A DNA stretch of 64,000 nt from Haliotis asinina (taxonomy: Eukaryota > Mollusca > Gastropoda > Lepetellida > Haliotidae), in contig NC_090281.1 of NCBI RefSeq assembly GCF_037392515.1, forward strand, positions 54,228,753 to 54,292,752, read 5' to 3'. Shown piece after piece: positions 14,420 to 26,649 of this stretch (the first letter of the stretch is position 1; the number at the start of each line of letters is the position of its first letter). A model generated the notes under the pieces. That model did no database searches. It had not been told where the DNA came from and saw only the letters and a program-made list of their open reading frames with translations. Made by a program: the position numbers and the translations under genes.

Positions 14420-14528
14420 TCGGCAGGTTTTATAAAGACATACATTCCATGCCAATGTCAAATATGTTCTCGTCACGATATGGCTGGAATATTGCCGATG
14501 TGACAATAACATTTACCTCACTCACTCC
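14420..14528 (+). mobile_element. SINE-B 3' fragment
   Basis: The 3' end of a second SINE family: TTTATAAAGACATACATTCC, a CGTCACGATATGGCTGGAAT segment, then a TCACTCACTC tail. Confidence 0.7.
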
Positions 14529-15127
14529 GCTCCAAGAAACATACAACACAATCCATTGCAGAATTTGAACCATACCGCGATATTCATACCGCAACATACT
14601 GTACCACTATAAAACGGTTTCCCAGCGATATTTTACAGTCCTATTTATCACTGCATTTTGAAAATATCCTTAACTCTTAAACCTCTTGTTGCAATACTGA
14701 ATCGACAGTTTGGAATTATGAAAATATTATAAGAAACTTAGCAAGCAACTAAGAAACAATTTTCCTGAAATTAGAGGTTGTTTTTAATTGATTTTAACTG
14801 AACCAGAAAATAATCAGAAGAATGAGAATAAAAAGTATACAAATAATTACAATATCGAGCAATTGTTTGCTACAAAGGTAGCTCTATAAGGTTTTGCACC
14901 TACACAGCAGCCTTGTACTCCAAACAACGAAACAAGCTGTTTTCTCGCCCCTTTCTAAATAACACTTTGTAAACTGGCTTCTCGTGTCAACACAAGAATA
15001 GTAAGGTTCTTCTCCATGAACGAACACTGACTACAGTGTTTTAACGTCATATACCGGATGGCCAATTTCTTGCGTTTCCATGACTCGATACAGTCATTAG
15101 GTTTTCTGAGAAGATCTGTCGTCAAAT

Positions 15128-15312
15128 ATCCATGCTTGTCGTAAGAGGTGAGTAAGGAGATCGTGTGCCCGTTTTCCTTGACTTGGTTGACACTGATCAA
15201 ACTAAACGCTTAGGTCAATGTTTATTCTATTGATGACTGAATTGTCTGGTCCAGTTTTGATTATTTACAGAACCGTCGCCACATATCTGGAGTACTGCTC
15301 ACGGTGCCGTTG
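15128..15312 (+). mobile_element. SINE-A copy, diverged
   Basis: ATGCTTGTCGTAAGAGG start, GACTTGGTTGACAC middle and TTGTCTGGTCCAG 3' body; poor tail. Confidence 0.75.
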
Positions 15313-16239
15313 AATAAAAAACTCAGGGGTGCATGTTTTTCATTCTCTTCCATTATTTCACAGGTCAGATCTGTTTACAACATTGAGTGCACTGATTTAT
15401 TCCAAACTGATTCATTACGAATGGAGGATGAGAGCAAACACAAATTGTATTACATGTACCATTGTGTGTTAGGATGTTTCCAGTTCGTATCTCAGTTCTC
15501 AACAGCTCGTATTTCTATGGACGACGGTTGTCATTTCTGTTTTTTTAATTAAATATATGAAATAACTAACATTAACTGCAGAGACCAAAGATGTATAATG
15601 GCAAACCATCTCCCTTGGGAAATGACTGAGAGTAGATGGCTTTAATGATTTCCATCATGATGGATAGTCTAATGTAAATATTGGTGGTTTAGTTTAACTA
15701 TAAAAAAAAGTTATAGTTGAAACACTGTTAATGCAAAACCCCTCCAGTGCATACAAACGTAGCGATGTCTACTGACCATTGTGGAACATCCTGAACACTC
15801 TCAACCTAATGTTACATTCATCTGCCAGCATTTGTCACCAGTGAGTGAGTATGATTTTATATAAAAAGAGAATATTATTTTAATTACAAGTAATAGCGAT
15901 TATATCTTTTGACAGGTCAATTTTAAGAATTGTGTAAAAATGTGTAATACATTGTGCACGTGATATTCAGTAAGGTGAAGTGATGGCTGTATGCTTGGAC
16001 GGATAATTATTACAAGTGCGAAAACGAGTAAATTCCAGAATCTCCTGTCTGAGAGAGTATAGAAGACGCTTCTGGAATCTCTTTCATAGGTTCATAAGCG
16101 TGTGAAACTCTTGCTTCTGATATCAGGCTACACCGTTAAACTACAAACGAAAACGGAACTTGTCTTGATACACGTTGCGTGATTACTATTGCTGTCTTTA
16201 TCGCTATATATCGTTTTTGTATTGTATTACTGTCGAATT

Positions 16240-16508
16240 TGACCCGTGAAGATCCGGGGTAGAACAGGTCTCCGGCAACTCATGCTTGCCTCCAGATGCA
16301 ACTATGCTTGTCGTAAGAGACGACTAACGGGATCAGATGGTCAGACTAGCTGACTTGGTGGACACATATGTCATCGGTTCCAAGTTGCGCAGATCGATGG
16401 TCATGCTGTTGGTCACTTGGTTGTCTGGTAAAGACTGGATTATTTACAGAACCCTGTCATGCAGCTCGAATACCTCTGGGTGTGGCGTAAGTCTAAATTC
16501 ACTCACCT
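16240..16508 (+). mobile_element. SINE-A copy, near full length
   Basis: Complete from the head (ACCCGTGAAGATCCGGGGTA) to the ACTCACC tail. Lies upstream of the first coding exon of channel copy 2. Confidence 0.85.
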
Positions 16509-16717
16509 TTGAATTTGTACTGCCACTCTACTTTGTACTTTGTGAGTTGTATTTATTTCCTTGTCAACTTTAATATACAATTGTTAATTACGACATATTT
16601 CTTTGTTGCCTGTTGGTTTCACACCTAGAACTTTTACGAAGTGCTTTCCATTTTTCAACAACTTTGGAATGAACAGGTAACAACTAGCCCAAGCTCCCGC
16701 AGTTTCATATTGTAGCC

Positions 16718-17014
16718 ATGGAAACAGAGGAGATCAGCATGTGTTTAATTACTTTGATTAACTGCCCTCAAAAAGTACGTATTAAACGTCTGTGTCATAG
16801 AATACCAGTTGGAACTATCCTCCGAAATAGATTCCATTTGGCGCTAGAGGAAAAAAACTGCGAAAATAAAATAAATGAACCTCTGAAAATCAGTGATGTG
16901 AAAAGGGTAGGTATGTTCTGCCCTGTTAGTGAAAGCATATTTGCATGCTCAGAGAGTCTGCAAGAAAGTTTCATTCTGTTTGATTGCTGTGTGCATTCAC
17001 ATTCAAAAATGTAG
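16718..17014 (+). other. 98-codon ORF of unknown status
   Basis: An open frame of 98 codons opens with ATG and has no recognised domain. I did not see a clear counterpart upstream of copy 3, and the 5' flank of copy 2 probably contains a non-coding leader exon, so this may be chance or leader sequence. Low confidence that it is a gene. Confidence 0.15.
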
Positions 17015-17065
17015 TAGACGCTTACTTAAGTGATGATACTAGGTGAGCAAACTTGTGTCAACGTA

Positions 17066-17212
17066 CCCATGAAGATCTGGGGCGGAATAGGTCTTCAGCA
17101 ACCCATGCTTGCCACAATAGGCGAATATGCTTGTCGTAAGAGGCCACTAACGCGATAGGGTGGTCAGGCTCGCTGACTTGGTTGACGCATCTCATAGGCT
17201 CCAATCGCTCTG
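17066..17212 (+). mobile_element. SINE-A 5' half
   Basis: Head and middle (GGTCTTCAGCAACCCATGCT to GACTTGGTTGACGCAT) without the 3' body; stops about 120 bp before the first coding exon of copy 2. Confidence 0.8.
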
Positions 17213-17332
17213 CCTTTTTGAGTATAAGAAACAAATCGGATTAAACTACGTAAACTACATCAACCATTGTCATTTTTGTTCATGTGTTATTCGCTAAATG
17301 TGATCTCACTATGAAATACGCTTTCAGACATT

Positions 17333-20300
17333 ATGGATGGGAAGTTGGCTCAGACTATCAAGCCTGATGCAGACCAGCCTTTGGCAGAGTATGGACTGAT
17401 AGATCTGTGGATTGAATTCAGCCAGACTACAGGCCTCCATGCTGTTGATAAGATTAAGCCTATTTCGTGCAGACCGTTTTCGATTCGTGGGTAGGTATGG
17501 TTGCGTTTAACGAACAAGCCGAAATATTTAAAGACGAAATAAATAATGAAGAAACACTATTCTCATAATTATCTATGTGCACAATGTTATGGGAATATGT
17601 ACATATTAAATTACTTTAGAAAGTTCCCCTTTAGGAGACAATATTTTATGCAGTACTACTACTAAAAGGAAAACAACTATGTCATGGATATACAGATCCA
17701 TTTCACAAAGTAATGTCATACAGAAAAAAATGGTTATCTCAAGCAACATCATATACGTGGCAAGCAGTTGTGATAACATTGCAGGTTAACATTGGTCGTG
17801 TTTCATCTCAGTCCTGTAGCATTTCTTTAAAAAAGCGAGAACAGAGAAGGAGATAAATGCTGTCCTTGCCTTACTCCACCGTCGATGAGACACATGACAA
17901 TACAGTATCATCACTTTTTTGTAAACCGCTTTAGCAAACTCTCCATATAATATCTGTTTGATTTTGTGCACGTTTCCTGTTGTTATTCTTTGTTTTTCTT
18001 ATGCTGTTCTGGGGTTTATATTTCGCATTGCTTTTTTCTTTATATATACTTTTGTTTTTGTTTTGTTTCTATTTTGTTTGTTGGTTTGAGGTGTTGGGTT
18101 GAGGTGTGAGGTTACGGTGGGGATGTGGGGAGGGGTGTGGGGAGGGGGGAAGGGAGTTGTTTTGTAAAAATGATAAAAACATGAATAAGAAGACACCATT
18201 ACGAGCTAAAACCTGACTTCATCGCTAAATTGTATCAGTTGACATGAATCATTTAGTCGCATGTTTTAAATGCTAGTCCAAGACATCATTACAAATTGCG
18301 ATCGGCAGCTTGGTTTTTTAATACACAGTGTCACCCTTTCCAATAGACCGGTTTGATGTAGCTCATTTCAAACTTCCAGATTACGCACTTCCCAAAGAAT
18401 TCACAATGTGGTCTTGTTTCTCCACTGTTAAGGCAATTTGGCACAGTACCGAATGTTCTTGTGTTCATTAAAGTTCCATTTTTCTTGGCTTCAACAGGTT
18501 GTTATGGAGTTTGGTCTTGTGTTCCACCACGGGGTTTCTCGTCTACAACCTTGTCGAAGAGATAGGAACCTACTATAGCTATCCAACCGTCACCAAGATC
18601 ACACCCCAAATCAAACATTCAATCAAATTCCCTGCCGTCACTATCTGCAACAGATGCACCTTCAACAACACTCGCCTTGACGTTTACCCAGAAATGGAGA
18701 ACTATTTTTTCAATATTTCTCGAGGAAAGACGAGAAAAGACTCATTTTCTCATCTAACATCAGATGTGTTTCAGAAACCGGTGTCTTTAGAATGGTTGAA
18801 GAACATGTCAATGGAAGGTTCCAAGATGTTGTTTAAATGTGTCTTTGGTGGTGACATCTTTAAATGTATGACTGACTTCCAACCTATTTTCACTTATGAG
18901 GGGCTCTGCCACACCTTCAACTTCAATGCCAGTAAAAGTGTGTTCATGGCAGGTGACGACGCAAACCTCATCGTCACTTTCAACATCAACCAGAACGACT
19001 ACACCTATATAAACAACATGGCAGCAGGGATCAAGGTAAATAGCACCTTCACTAAGTAACTCTCGCGTAGATTAACTCTGTTTGAAAATAGTCCAAGCTA
19101 AAAAGTAAATATCGGAAGCTTTTAAGGCCGGGCTTAACTTTTCAGGTCCTAACTTGACACACAGAAGGGAGCAAGCTACAAAGACATATTTTATATCATT
19201 GGAAAGATCTCGAGGAGATAAACACGGAAAACTTATGTGCCAGTGTGTCCACGTGTTAATAAGCTCACAAATTGGCTCTGAAAATGCATTTCTGCAGAAA
19301 TTTCTGGCAGAAAGTTTTATTTCTACAGAAATTTCTGGCAGAAAGTTTTATTTCTACAGAAATTTCTGTGATCAATCAAGTGATAAGCACTTAGCGTGAT
19401 CAACTGATCTGATATTTTGGTACTAATAGGCGTTAAACAGGGAAAACGACATCATTTAAAGAAAGTCTATATTAAATTATATAACAATGGTGTTTAATCT
19501 TATTCAACTAAACTAATTCTGGTAGCGAAACCAAAATATCAGATCAGTTGATCACGCTAAGTGCTTATCACTTGGATTAAGCATGAAACTACCACTCACG
19601 CAGCAGTATCATTACTTATACTCTCTAATTTTGTTAAATTAAGATAATTAAGGTGGTGTGAATCTATGTTCATGTATCAGAGGTTTGAGTATGTGCGCCC
19701 GAGATTTTAATACATACAGGGAGAGAAAGAATTGTTCTATGTGTGATCGCAGGTATTTCTCCATCACCCGGACGTCCATCCAGACGCCAGCTCTACTGTC
19801 GTGACAGCTGCGCCTGGATCCTCAACATATGTTGCCATACAAAAAATTCAGGTGGGTAGGTTTGTTGTTTTTTAACATTGCACTCAGTAATACTCCAGCG
19901 ATTCTGGCAGCGATATGTATATAACTGAGGCTGAAAGAAAATCCGGTGATCAACAACGTTAGCCCAAATCTACGTAATTTGGATGGCATGTGCCAGCCAG
20001 GTCCGAGAGCCTGACAAGCATGCGTTGTTGAAGACCAGTTGTATCCGGGATCTTCACGGGCGGTCCCCAGTACGGTGATTTACCTTCAGTTTTGGGGGAT
20101 CTAGAGCCAGTGTTTATATTGTATTGTTCAAATAGTGGTAATAGTTTCCTTTGAAGGGTTTCTTTTTTTATATTATACACCCATTACTTTTCAATGTCAA
20201 ACATGATTCCCGTCACGATATGACTCAAATATTGCCGACGTGAAGTTAAACATTAACTCACTCAATCTTAACAGGTGACATGTAAGTACAGGCGGGTATG

Positions 20301-23300
20301 TTTGCTTATATATTCTGCTTTTATAATATACTTTGAAACACGCTGCCATTAGTATAGAAAGCGCCGAGGGATCATCCTGGTTATGCAGCATGGAAAGTTG
20401 AGAGCTCCAGAGAAGAATTCCTCCAAACTATGTTGTCATAGGTGTTCCTTGAGATGTACGCATGCGTTCTGCAAGACATCGGTGATTAACGAAGCTTGGT
20501 TGCAGTTTAATTTGCGTTGTCTATGTGAATACTTGACACTTCTGTAATTTTTGTGCTTCTGCGATACCCTGCTGCTGTCGTGAAGGAATCCCACTGGGAC
20601 TGTGTGAATCCCAGCTGACTTTTTAAACTATTGGTCAAACGGCTGCGGCCGGGATCAGTGGTTAAAATTCAAGATGGCGACCCAACAGCGACAGAATTCC
20701 GGACATGTGACACCGAAGAGTGAAATTAGTGACTGAAGCAGTCGACTGTGAACCTCGTCAAAACAGTTTTGTCGATGCTGAAAGGTTTCAACTTAAGCAC
20801 AACGAACAATGTGAAACGGAGGGTGACGGTGCTCACAAGAAATCACAGGTTAAGGTGACAGTTCGAGGTATCAGTGCCAGTAATGCAGTCGGTCACGCGA
20901 GACCAGGCCCTCCCCTACGTAATTGAAGGAATTACGGCAAATTTGAAGGAATTGCATCTAAAATGTAAACAAACGCAGCCCACTCGCGAAACAATTACAG
21001 CGATATCGGTAGTTTAGGGGTACTAACATGAACACAGCGCCCTTATCGGAAGCAATGTCGGTAATACTTGAAACACGCTCGGCCATCTTCGGAGATATAT
21101 TCCGTTCCGTGATTTGACGGTCGCGTCCTGAAACTCCCACATCAAAACATGGCGTAGCTGGAAGGAGCACCCGTCTCGGTCAGTTTTGTTTTTAGTTTCT
21201 ACTGTTTTCATTTTTATAATTATCCATCTTTGGCCACCCATGTTGAATGCGTTTGGGTATGAGGTATTGTCAGAGCTATAGATTATTTTTGTAGGAAAAG
21301 ATCGTCACTGCAAAAGAGCGTCATACGTCATGCCTCTAGGTGTTGTTTACGCCTCCGGGGGCATGACTTATGACGCTCTTTCGCATTGACGATGTTTTCC
21401 TAAAGAAAGAAGGGTGTTTCAGTCTGTTTGAGTGGATAAAAGACCAAGTTTTAGAAGATCGAGACTGATCAAGGTTGATGACCTTGGCCAGAATGCATCA
21501 GATGTCATTGGTGACCTGTTTATCGGTGATGATGACCACACATCACCGCCTGTCAACCAAGATCTTGCTATATTTGTGAGTGATGTACTGCAAAAAAAAC
21601 CGGTGAATCGTGAGAAATTGAAAGAACTTTTCGTGCTTTTCGTGAAGCTGGTGTAATAGAGGAGATACGGTGTGAGGCGAAGAAATCATCTCGTACTTCA
21701 GACGTCAAGACATAACAACTGCAGGATATGCTTGCAAAACCTACAATGGAGAGCAATGTGTCGAATTCAGAGCTGGATGCCAAAACTTATTCTCAAAAGG
21801 CGAGAGATTCATTGCGGATCCTCATTGCAGTATAGCCAAATATGAACGATTCAAGACGGTAAGCCTTCCCTTCAAGAACTTGTGTCTCCCAAATCTTATC
21901 GGGTATGAACAACGATTTACGTATTTCTCTCTGCCTACCTAAATCCTGCTCAAATACAGTTAAGTTTTGAATATGTTCACCTATACTACTTATTCCCGAA
22001 AATAACAAGAAAATCTATTTCTTCTTATGTTATTTATCCGTTCCCCAAACTACCACTAAATCAATACAATATCCCCAAAATAACAAACAAAACATGGAAA
22101 CTGAAGCTGGTCTTAGTACAAGACTTGCGATTGCAAGAAAACGTACCAGCTGTGGGCATCGGACGACTGACGATTTACTGCCTATGGTAGGCTTGTACGT
22201 ATATATATCCGACATCGGGCCACGTGATTGGGGAAATCACGAATTCGGCCAATGCGCCCTCTTTGCATCTCTGCCCTCAAAATGGCGGAGCATGCAAGAA
22301 GCGTGACATCGTCTTGTCTTCCCAGATATGAGGTCCGCATGGACATAAACTTCTATACATAAAAGGCTACAAAGGTAGGTACTATGTCAGCCAATTACCC
22401 AACTACCCAACTACCTAACTACCTCATTACTTACCCTTTTTATACTTGTATACCCCGCGACGTCCACACATGTCCTCATCACTAATTAGGCTTTTTTGGA
22501 TTAGGCTTTCTGGCTGACCTGAACAAACAAGGTCTCAGTTACGAGGCACTGAACACCGCAAGGTCAGCCTTATCACCCGTGATCAAGTTCAACAGTATGC
22601 CCTTGAGACAGCATAAAATAGTAGTTAGATTCACGAAGGGTGCATTTACTTTAAGCCCATCGATGCCGAACAGCTGTTACATCAGACTTGTCATCACCAT
22701 GGACTCTCGACATGCATGCATGCATTTGGCCCCACAATTTCAGAACATTTCAAATACATGACTGACATTTGTTCCTAGTATCGTTACCAGACCCACCCCT
22801 ACATGGCATTTGATGACACTGCTTGCCTGGACACAAACAGTCTTGATTTTGTGAATCCCCTGAAGTTCTACTCCCGCTATTCCTATGACCATTGCTTCAT
22901 GGAGTGTGTTCAGCTGAAGGCATTTAAACAGTGTGGGTGTGTCGGACCTTATGTCCCAGGTATGTGTATTTGTTAAATGTTTACATCAGTTTATATGGAA
23001 TACTGCAATACTACTGGAACGATGCAAGAACTCTTTTGAAGAACAGGTTAATATCACACAGATCTACGGTGTAGTGGAAAAACCAACTTCCGCTTTTATT
23101 ACTCACGCTAAGCTCTCTCGACAAAATTCTTATATTACACATCCCACCTGTGGCAAATCGCAAGCATTGTTTTATTGATTTCCATTACAGTGGCTAGTCG
23201 TCGCTGCTCCTTAGTACAACTGCATACTTGTTACAATCCTGCTGTTAGTGAGTATATCGGCTGTTTACCCTTAACACGATGCCCGTGAAGATTCATTAAT

Positions 23301-24956
23301 CTTCAGTAACCTATGCTTGTCATGAGAGGCGACTAATGGGACAGGGTGGTCAGGTTTACTGATTTGGTTGAAATAATCCCCCCTAATCAAACTGCGTAGA
23401 ACGATGCTCATGATGATTATGACTGAACTGTCTGGTCTGCCTGGCCTCTGTGAAAGCTAAGTAAAATATACATGCAAGGGTCGGCTATCGTCACTTTAGA
23501 AAGTGCTTTATCTTTGGCAATTCACACTTCCGGTTTACACAAAATGAAATGACAGACTGGAAAGAAACGAAATAAGATTTCGTTTATTGTGAATACATTG
23601 ATGGTCTAATCAATTGCATCAGGTGTGTATATTTCACAAGGACGTCTTGTTGTGGCTTAGACAAATCAACCTCAGTAAATATTGGAATAAACCACAATCA
23701 AAAGCTAATCTTGATTTTCTGTGGAAATATCAGAGTCAAGGCTGTGGTCTCCCGGTTTGGTAACAATGGGTTCAAAATGAGACATGCCTGTTGCAGAAAC
23801 CACAAGAACGTGTTAGGCATGTTGGTTTAATGTATCTTGAAATATCCAAAATCGTGTAAATATTGCTGAATGCACGTTTCCTTTTACGAGGATCGTTGTC
23901 CAAGAATGGTACCTTCGCGAAGGAGTGTAGGTGTCTCAGCGAGTGCGTGTTCGACAGGTACACAGCCCAGGTGTCCTCCAGTTCCTTCCCCGCCGACAAA
24001 TGGGAATCTTCGCTTCTCAATGAAACGGGGGCCAAGAACAGGGAGAGTATGATGTATGAACTCCACGTTCTCCACACTCTTACTTAATAAAGGTTAAAAC
24101 AAGTCATGGATATTTTTATTTCCGCAGATGGATTGGACAGGGATCCCTTTTAGGGAACACCTGGTCTCATCATCATTTAATAGTAATTCATAAATAAATG
24201 CTCATTATACAAAGGGAATGGTTCTGTATACACCCTGAGATTTAAGCCTTATGTTTCAGTCTGAATGAATTTCGCCCGGATTCCCCAAAATACTTCATAA
24301 AAGCTTCACGTTTGATGTTATAAAATTGTGCTTCAAACATGGTGGTTTATGGTTTGAATTGCAGGTTAATCTTGACGTTGATCAAAATGTCATTGACTTT
24401 ACTCCCAAGAACTTAATATTTGTGTATAACTATTTGCCCATGTGTGTTATTCAGAGATAACTTTTTGGAACTGAAGGTGTTTTACGACCAGATGATGGTG
24501 ACATCCGTCACACAACTACCTCAATATACTGCTGCCTCTCTGTTTTGTAAGTATGCAATTGCTGAAGTTCCCCTATACCATAAATCCTGGGACGGAGCAC
24601 GATTCGACCTGGAGCGTCTGGATTTAGTGTTCAAAGTTACGTCCCTTTTGCACCATGTGACATTCTACACCATATGACATTCTGCGCCATATGACAATCT
24701 GCACCATATGACATTCTGCACTATATCATGTAGCTGTGATGCGCTTTTCAGAATTGTGATACGTCAAGAATCACGACGTAGATGTTGATGTGATGGTGTT
24801 GTTGTTGCAGCCAGTGTCGGGGGTCAGATGGGACTGTGTCTCGGAGCCAGCATCCTGACAGTGGCAGAGATCGCGGAACTCTTGGTGTTCGTCCTCGTCT
24901 TCCTCTTCGACAAATGTAGAGGAAGAAAAGCTCGTAACAGAATCAGCAACTGGTAG
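17333..24956 (+). CDS. DEG/ENaC channel subunit, copy 2 (complete)
   Basis: Coding exons: 17333-17490, 18498-19035, 19753-19851, 22779-22959, 23191-23247, 23891-24053, 24455-24546 and 24811-24956; total 1434 nt, 477 residues. The start ATG sits five bases after an acceptor (CAG at 17325-17327), so a leader exon probably lies upstream. The N-terminal cytoplasmic part has FSQTTGLHAVDKI, where most family members have His-Gly. Then TM1 with VLCSTTGFLVYNL, FPAVTICNRC, glycosylation sites (NNT, NIS, NMS), the CVFGGDIFKC and TYEGLCHTFNF boxes, HCFMECVQLKAFKQCGCVGP, ECRCLSEC, then GGQMGLCLGASILT and TM2 with a basic tail ending RISNW. About 22 changes in 179 residues separate its second exon from copy 3. 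Intron 3 is 2.9 kb, swollen by insertions. Likely an amiloride-type Na+ channel subunit; ligand unknown. Confidence 0.92.
18117..18155 (+). other. G-run cluster, G-quadruplex candidate
   Basis: Five runs of four or more G within 39 bases in intron 1 of channel copy 2, preceded by a T-rich stretch. It would lie on the coding strand of the pre-mRNA. Confidence 0.5.
19295..19368 (+). repeat. 31-bp tandem repeat, 2.4 copies
   Basis: Two identical 31-bp units (19295-19325 and 19326-19356) and a partial third, each built on the self-complementary AGAAATTTCT. It directly abuts a perfect hairpin to its right. Confidence 0.85.
19377..19574. repeat. Hairpin element with perfect 45-bp arms (MITE-like)
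   Basis: Arms 19377-19421 and 19530-19574 are exact reverse complements over 45 bases; the loop is 108 bases. It lies in intron 2 of channel copy 2 and is absent from the same intron of copy 3, so it is a recent insertion or a maintained hairpin. Confidence 0.9.
19885..20060 (-). mobile_element. SINE-A copy, diverged
   Basis: Reverse-oriented and badly decayed; the head at the right end (GATCTTCACGGG, 20049-20060) is clearest. It abuts a SINE-B copy head to head. Confidence 0.65.
20061..20262 (+). mobile_element. SINE-B copy
   Basis: ATTTACCTTCAGTTTTGG, TATTGTATTGTTCAAATAGT, CCGTCACGATATGACTCAAA and a TTAACTCACTCA tail identify the second SINE family. Confidence 0.8.
20400..22330. other. 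Unassigned insertion in intron 3 of channel copy 2
   Basis: This block makes the intron 2.9 kb against about 0.5 kb in copy 3. It contains an AAGATGGCG-type word near 20670, a strong hairpin at 21293-21401, and an open frame of 74 codons at 21432-21656 with no recognised domain. It is probably a mobile element or several nested ones, but I cannot name the family. Confidence 0.4.
21293..21401. repeat. Hairpin, 42-bp arms
   Basis: Arms 21293-21334 and 21360-21401 pair with four mismatches around a 25-base loop. The arms contain AAAGAGCGTCATA. Could be a MITE or the tip of a larger foldback insertion. Confidence 0.85.
22391..22430 (+). repeat. Short CAACTACC-type tandem repeat
   Basis: Four to five imperfect 8- to 9-bp units in intron 3 of channel copy 2. 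Confidence 0.5.
23281..23446 (+). mobile_element. SINE-A copy, diverged
   Basis: CCCGTGAAGATTC head, AGGGTGGTCAGG and GAACTGTCTGGTC body; no tail. Intron 5 of channel copy 2. Confidence 0.75.
24655..24722 (+). repeat. 17-bp tandem repeat, 4 copies
   Basis: Four units of the type ATATGACATTCTGCACC in the last intron of channel copy 2. Confidence 0.85.
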
Positions 24957-25056
24957 ACAGAGCAATTTCCCTTCACGTGCATTACAGAATATATCTGTCA
25001 TGAAGAAATACGTTTCTATACAACGTCCCAACACGAGTCACTCTGGTTGTTGTTTG

Positions 25057-25206
25057 CTGACTCAGCCATATTCCTGCTATATGACAGAGATCTGCAACTA
25101 ATACAGACTGGACCACACCATCCAGTGATGAAAGTATGAGCATCGATCTACGCTACTGGCCATGGGATACAATGACATATTAACCAAGACATATGGGTTG
25201 CATTGT
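25057..25206 (-). mobile_element. SINE-A fragment shared by duplicated units
   Basis: Reverse-oriented SINE-A 3' half. The same fragment, in the same orientation and distance from the stop codon, follows copy 3 (42850-42955), so the insertion predates the duplication. Nothing similar follows copy 1. Confidence 0.75.
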
Positions 25207-25458
25207 GTTAACCCATGTTTTCATGAGGTCATCCTGTTCAAGCCAGGATTGAGTAGAAGATACTGTTCTTAACTATCACCAGTCTGCCTATCTATCAAAG
25301 CACTATGAATCACTTTGGCAACTTCGATCTATGTCTCCTCTGTGAACCAAACCCAAGACTTACAGTGTTCCCAGAAATTATTGAGAAAATCTTTGTTTTT
25401 TTTCTAATGATGCTAAGATTGGAAAAAGGGCTTTCACTATGCACTAAGCATACTAAAT

Positions 25459-25518
25459 AAGGGAGACAACTCTTGAAGGCTTAGAAGGCAGCTCATTACG
25501 TCAAGAGTTATCTCCCTT
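25459..25518. repeat. Inverted repeat in the Tc1-like leader
   Basis: 18-bp arms separated by 24 bases, one mismatch. The arm word AGTTATCTCCCTT also occurs at about 31090, 58188 and (as its complement) 61066. Confidence 0.85.
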
Positions 25519-25546
25519 GTCTGAGCAGACGGCTTCCTGTGTTGAC

Positions 25547-26518
25547 ATGGCAGAATTTACAGCAAGAGAGAAAAGAAAGCTCATTCTAGATGATTTTGAA
25601 AGGGGTGAGGCTGATGCTAAAGTGTTAGCTTGTAGACATGGTATTCCTCTGTCTACAGTATACAGAACTTTGAAGAATATTCAAACAGGAACCGGGATAG
25701 AGCACAAAGCAGGGGCAGGTCGGCCTAGGAAATTCTGACTTGGGCAGATTGTGAGTAGGGGCAAATTGAAAAGTGTTGAGAACATCAGAAATGAAATGAT
25801 TAGCAGAGGAAGTCCTCAGGTATGCAATGAAACAGTTAGGCAGGAATTACAGAGACTTAACTGGGTGAAAAAACGTGGAATTCCCTCGCCGTTGATGAAA
25901 AATGCACAAAAGGAAAAACGTTTAAACTGGTGTCGGGCTCATGAAAATCAAGATTGGGATAATGTTTTCTTTTCGGATGAAAGTTCTGTTTGGCTTTTCC
26001 CTAATTGTGTGAAAATTTGGACCAAAGATACTGTCAAACCTATCTACCAGCGACCAAAACATAGCCCGAAGTTTCACATGTGGGGTGGCATATCGGCTCG
26101 CGGAGTGACGCCATTGTGTGTTTTCACGGGAAACTTGACAAAAGAAAGATACGTTGACATTCTAAATGGTCACCTTCTTGCGACAGCACAAACATTATAT
26201 GGAGATGATTGGATTTTCCAGCATGATAATGACCCAAAACACACTGCGCGCTACACAAAACAGTGGTTGTCGGGCGAAAATGTTCAAGTTTTAGACTGGC
26301 CCAGTTACAGCCCAGACCTAAACCCAATTGAGAATGTGTGGGGAGTCATGAAGGACAGAATAAACCAAAAGGGACTGAGAAATATTGAAGATATGAAGGC
26401 CGAGATGGTCCAATATTGGGATACCCTGTCACACGATTACCTACAAACTTTGATGGGTAGTGTGCCTAGGCGTATTCAGGCATACACTGCTGAGCGAGGA
26501 GGTCTAACAAAGTACTAA
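25547..26518 (+). pseudogene. Tc1-like transposase (DD34E) with one in-frame stop
   Basis: Reads as one frame of 323 residues, starting at MAEFTAREKRKL, interrupted only by a TGA at 25736-25738. The N-terminal part has a helix-turn-helix region (HGIPLSTVYRTLKNI) and the AT-hook-like GRPRKF. The catalytic triad is visible: FFSDESSVW, FQHDNDPKHTA and SPDLNPIENVW; the second Asp and the Glu are 34 residues apart, which gives DD34E. Length and order match Tc1 transposases (about 340 aa). With just one stop, the insertion is young. A selenocysteine or read-through meaning for TGA is unlikely in this family. Confidence 0.95.
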
Positions 26519-26649
26519 AACAAGACTGAGACTGTAAAAGGATGATGTTTTAACATGTTTATGTAAGTAAAACGCCAGAAGTTAATAAAAGTAATGAGTT
26601 ACATGACGCAACATGATTCTCAATAATTTCTGGGAATACTATAGATGGT

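Larger units (their letters stand above)
11590..25206 (+). repeat. Segmental duplication, unit A (contains channel copy 2)
   Basis: Non-coding blocks match unit B in the same order. The block at 11600-12080 pairs with 32770-33240 (shared TAACGGTAAATGTTT and GTGGGATAATGTGTGTCA-like text). 13640-13970 pairs with 34820-35200; 14070-14360 pairs with 35510-35760. The gene itself pairs with copy 3. The segment just after the stop (24957-25150) pairs with 42749-42955. Boundaries are approximate. Intervening insertions differ between the units. Confidence 0.75.
25363..26641 (+). mobile_element. Tc1-like transposon, nearly complete
   Basis: A 1279-bp element with terminal inverted repeats: the left end (GTTCCCAGAAATTATTGAGA) is mirrored at the right end, and TA dinucleotides flank it (25361-25362 and 26642-26643). 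It carries one transposase gene at 25547-26518. An internal inverted repeat of 18-bp arms (25459-25476 and 25501-25518, one mismatch) precedes the gene. Confidence 0.95.
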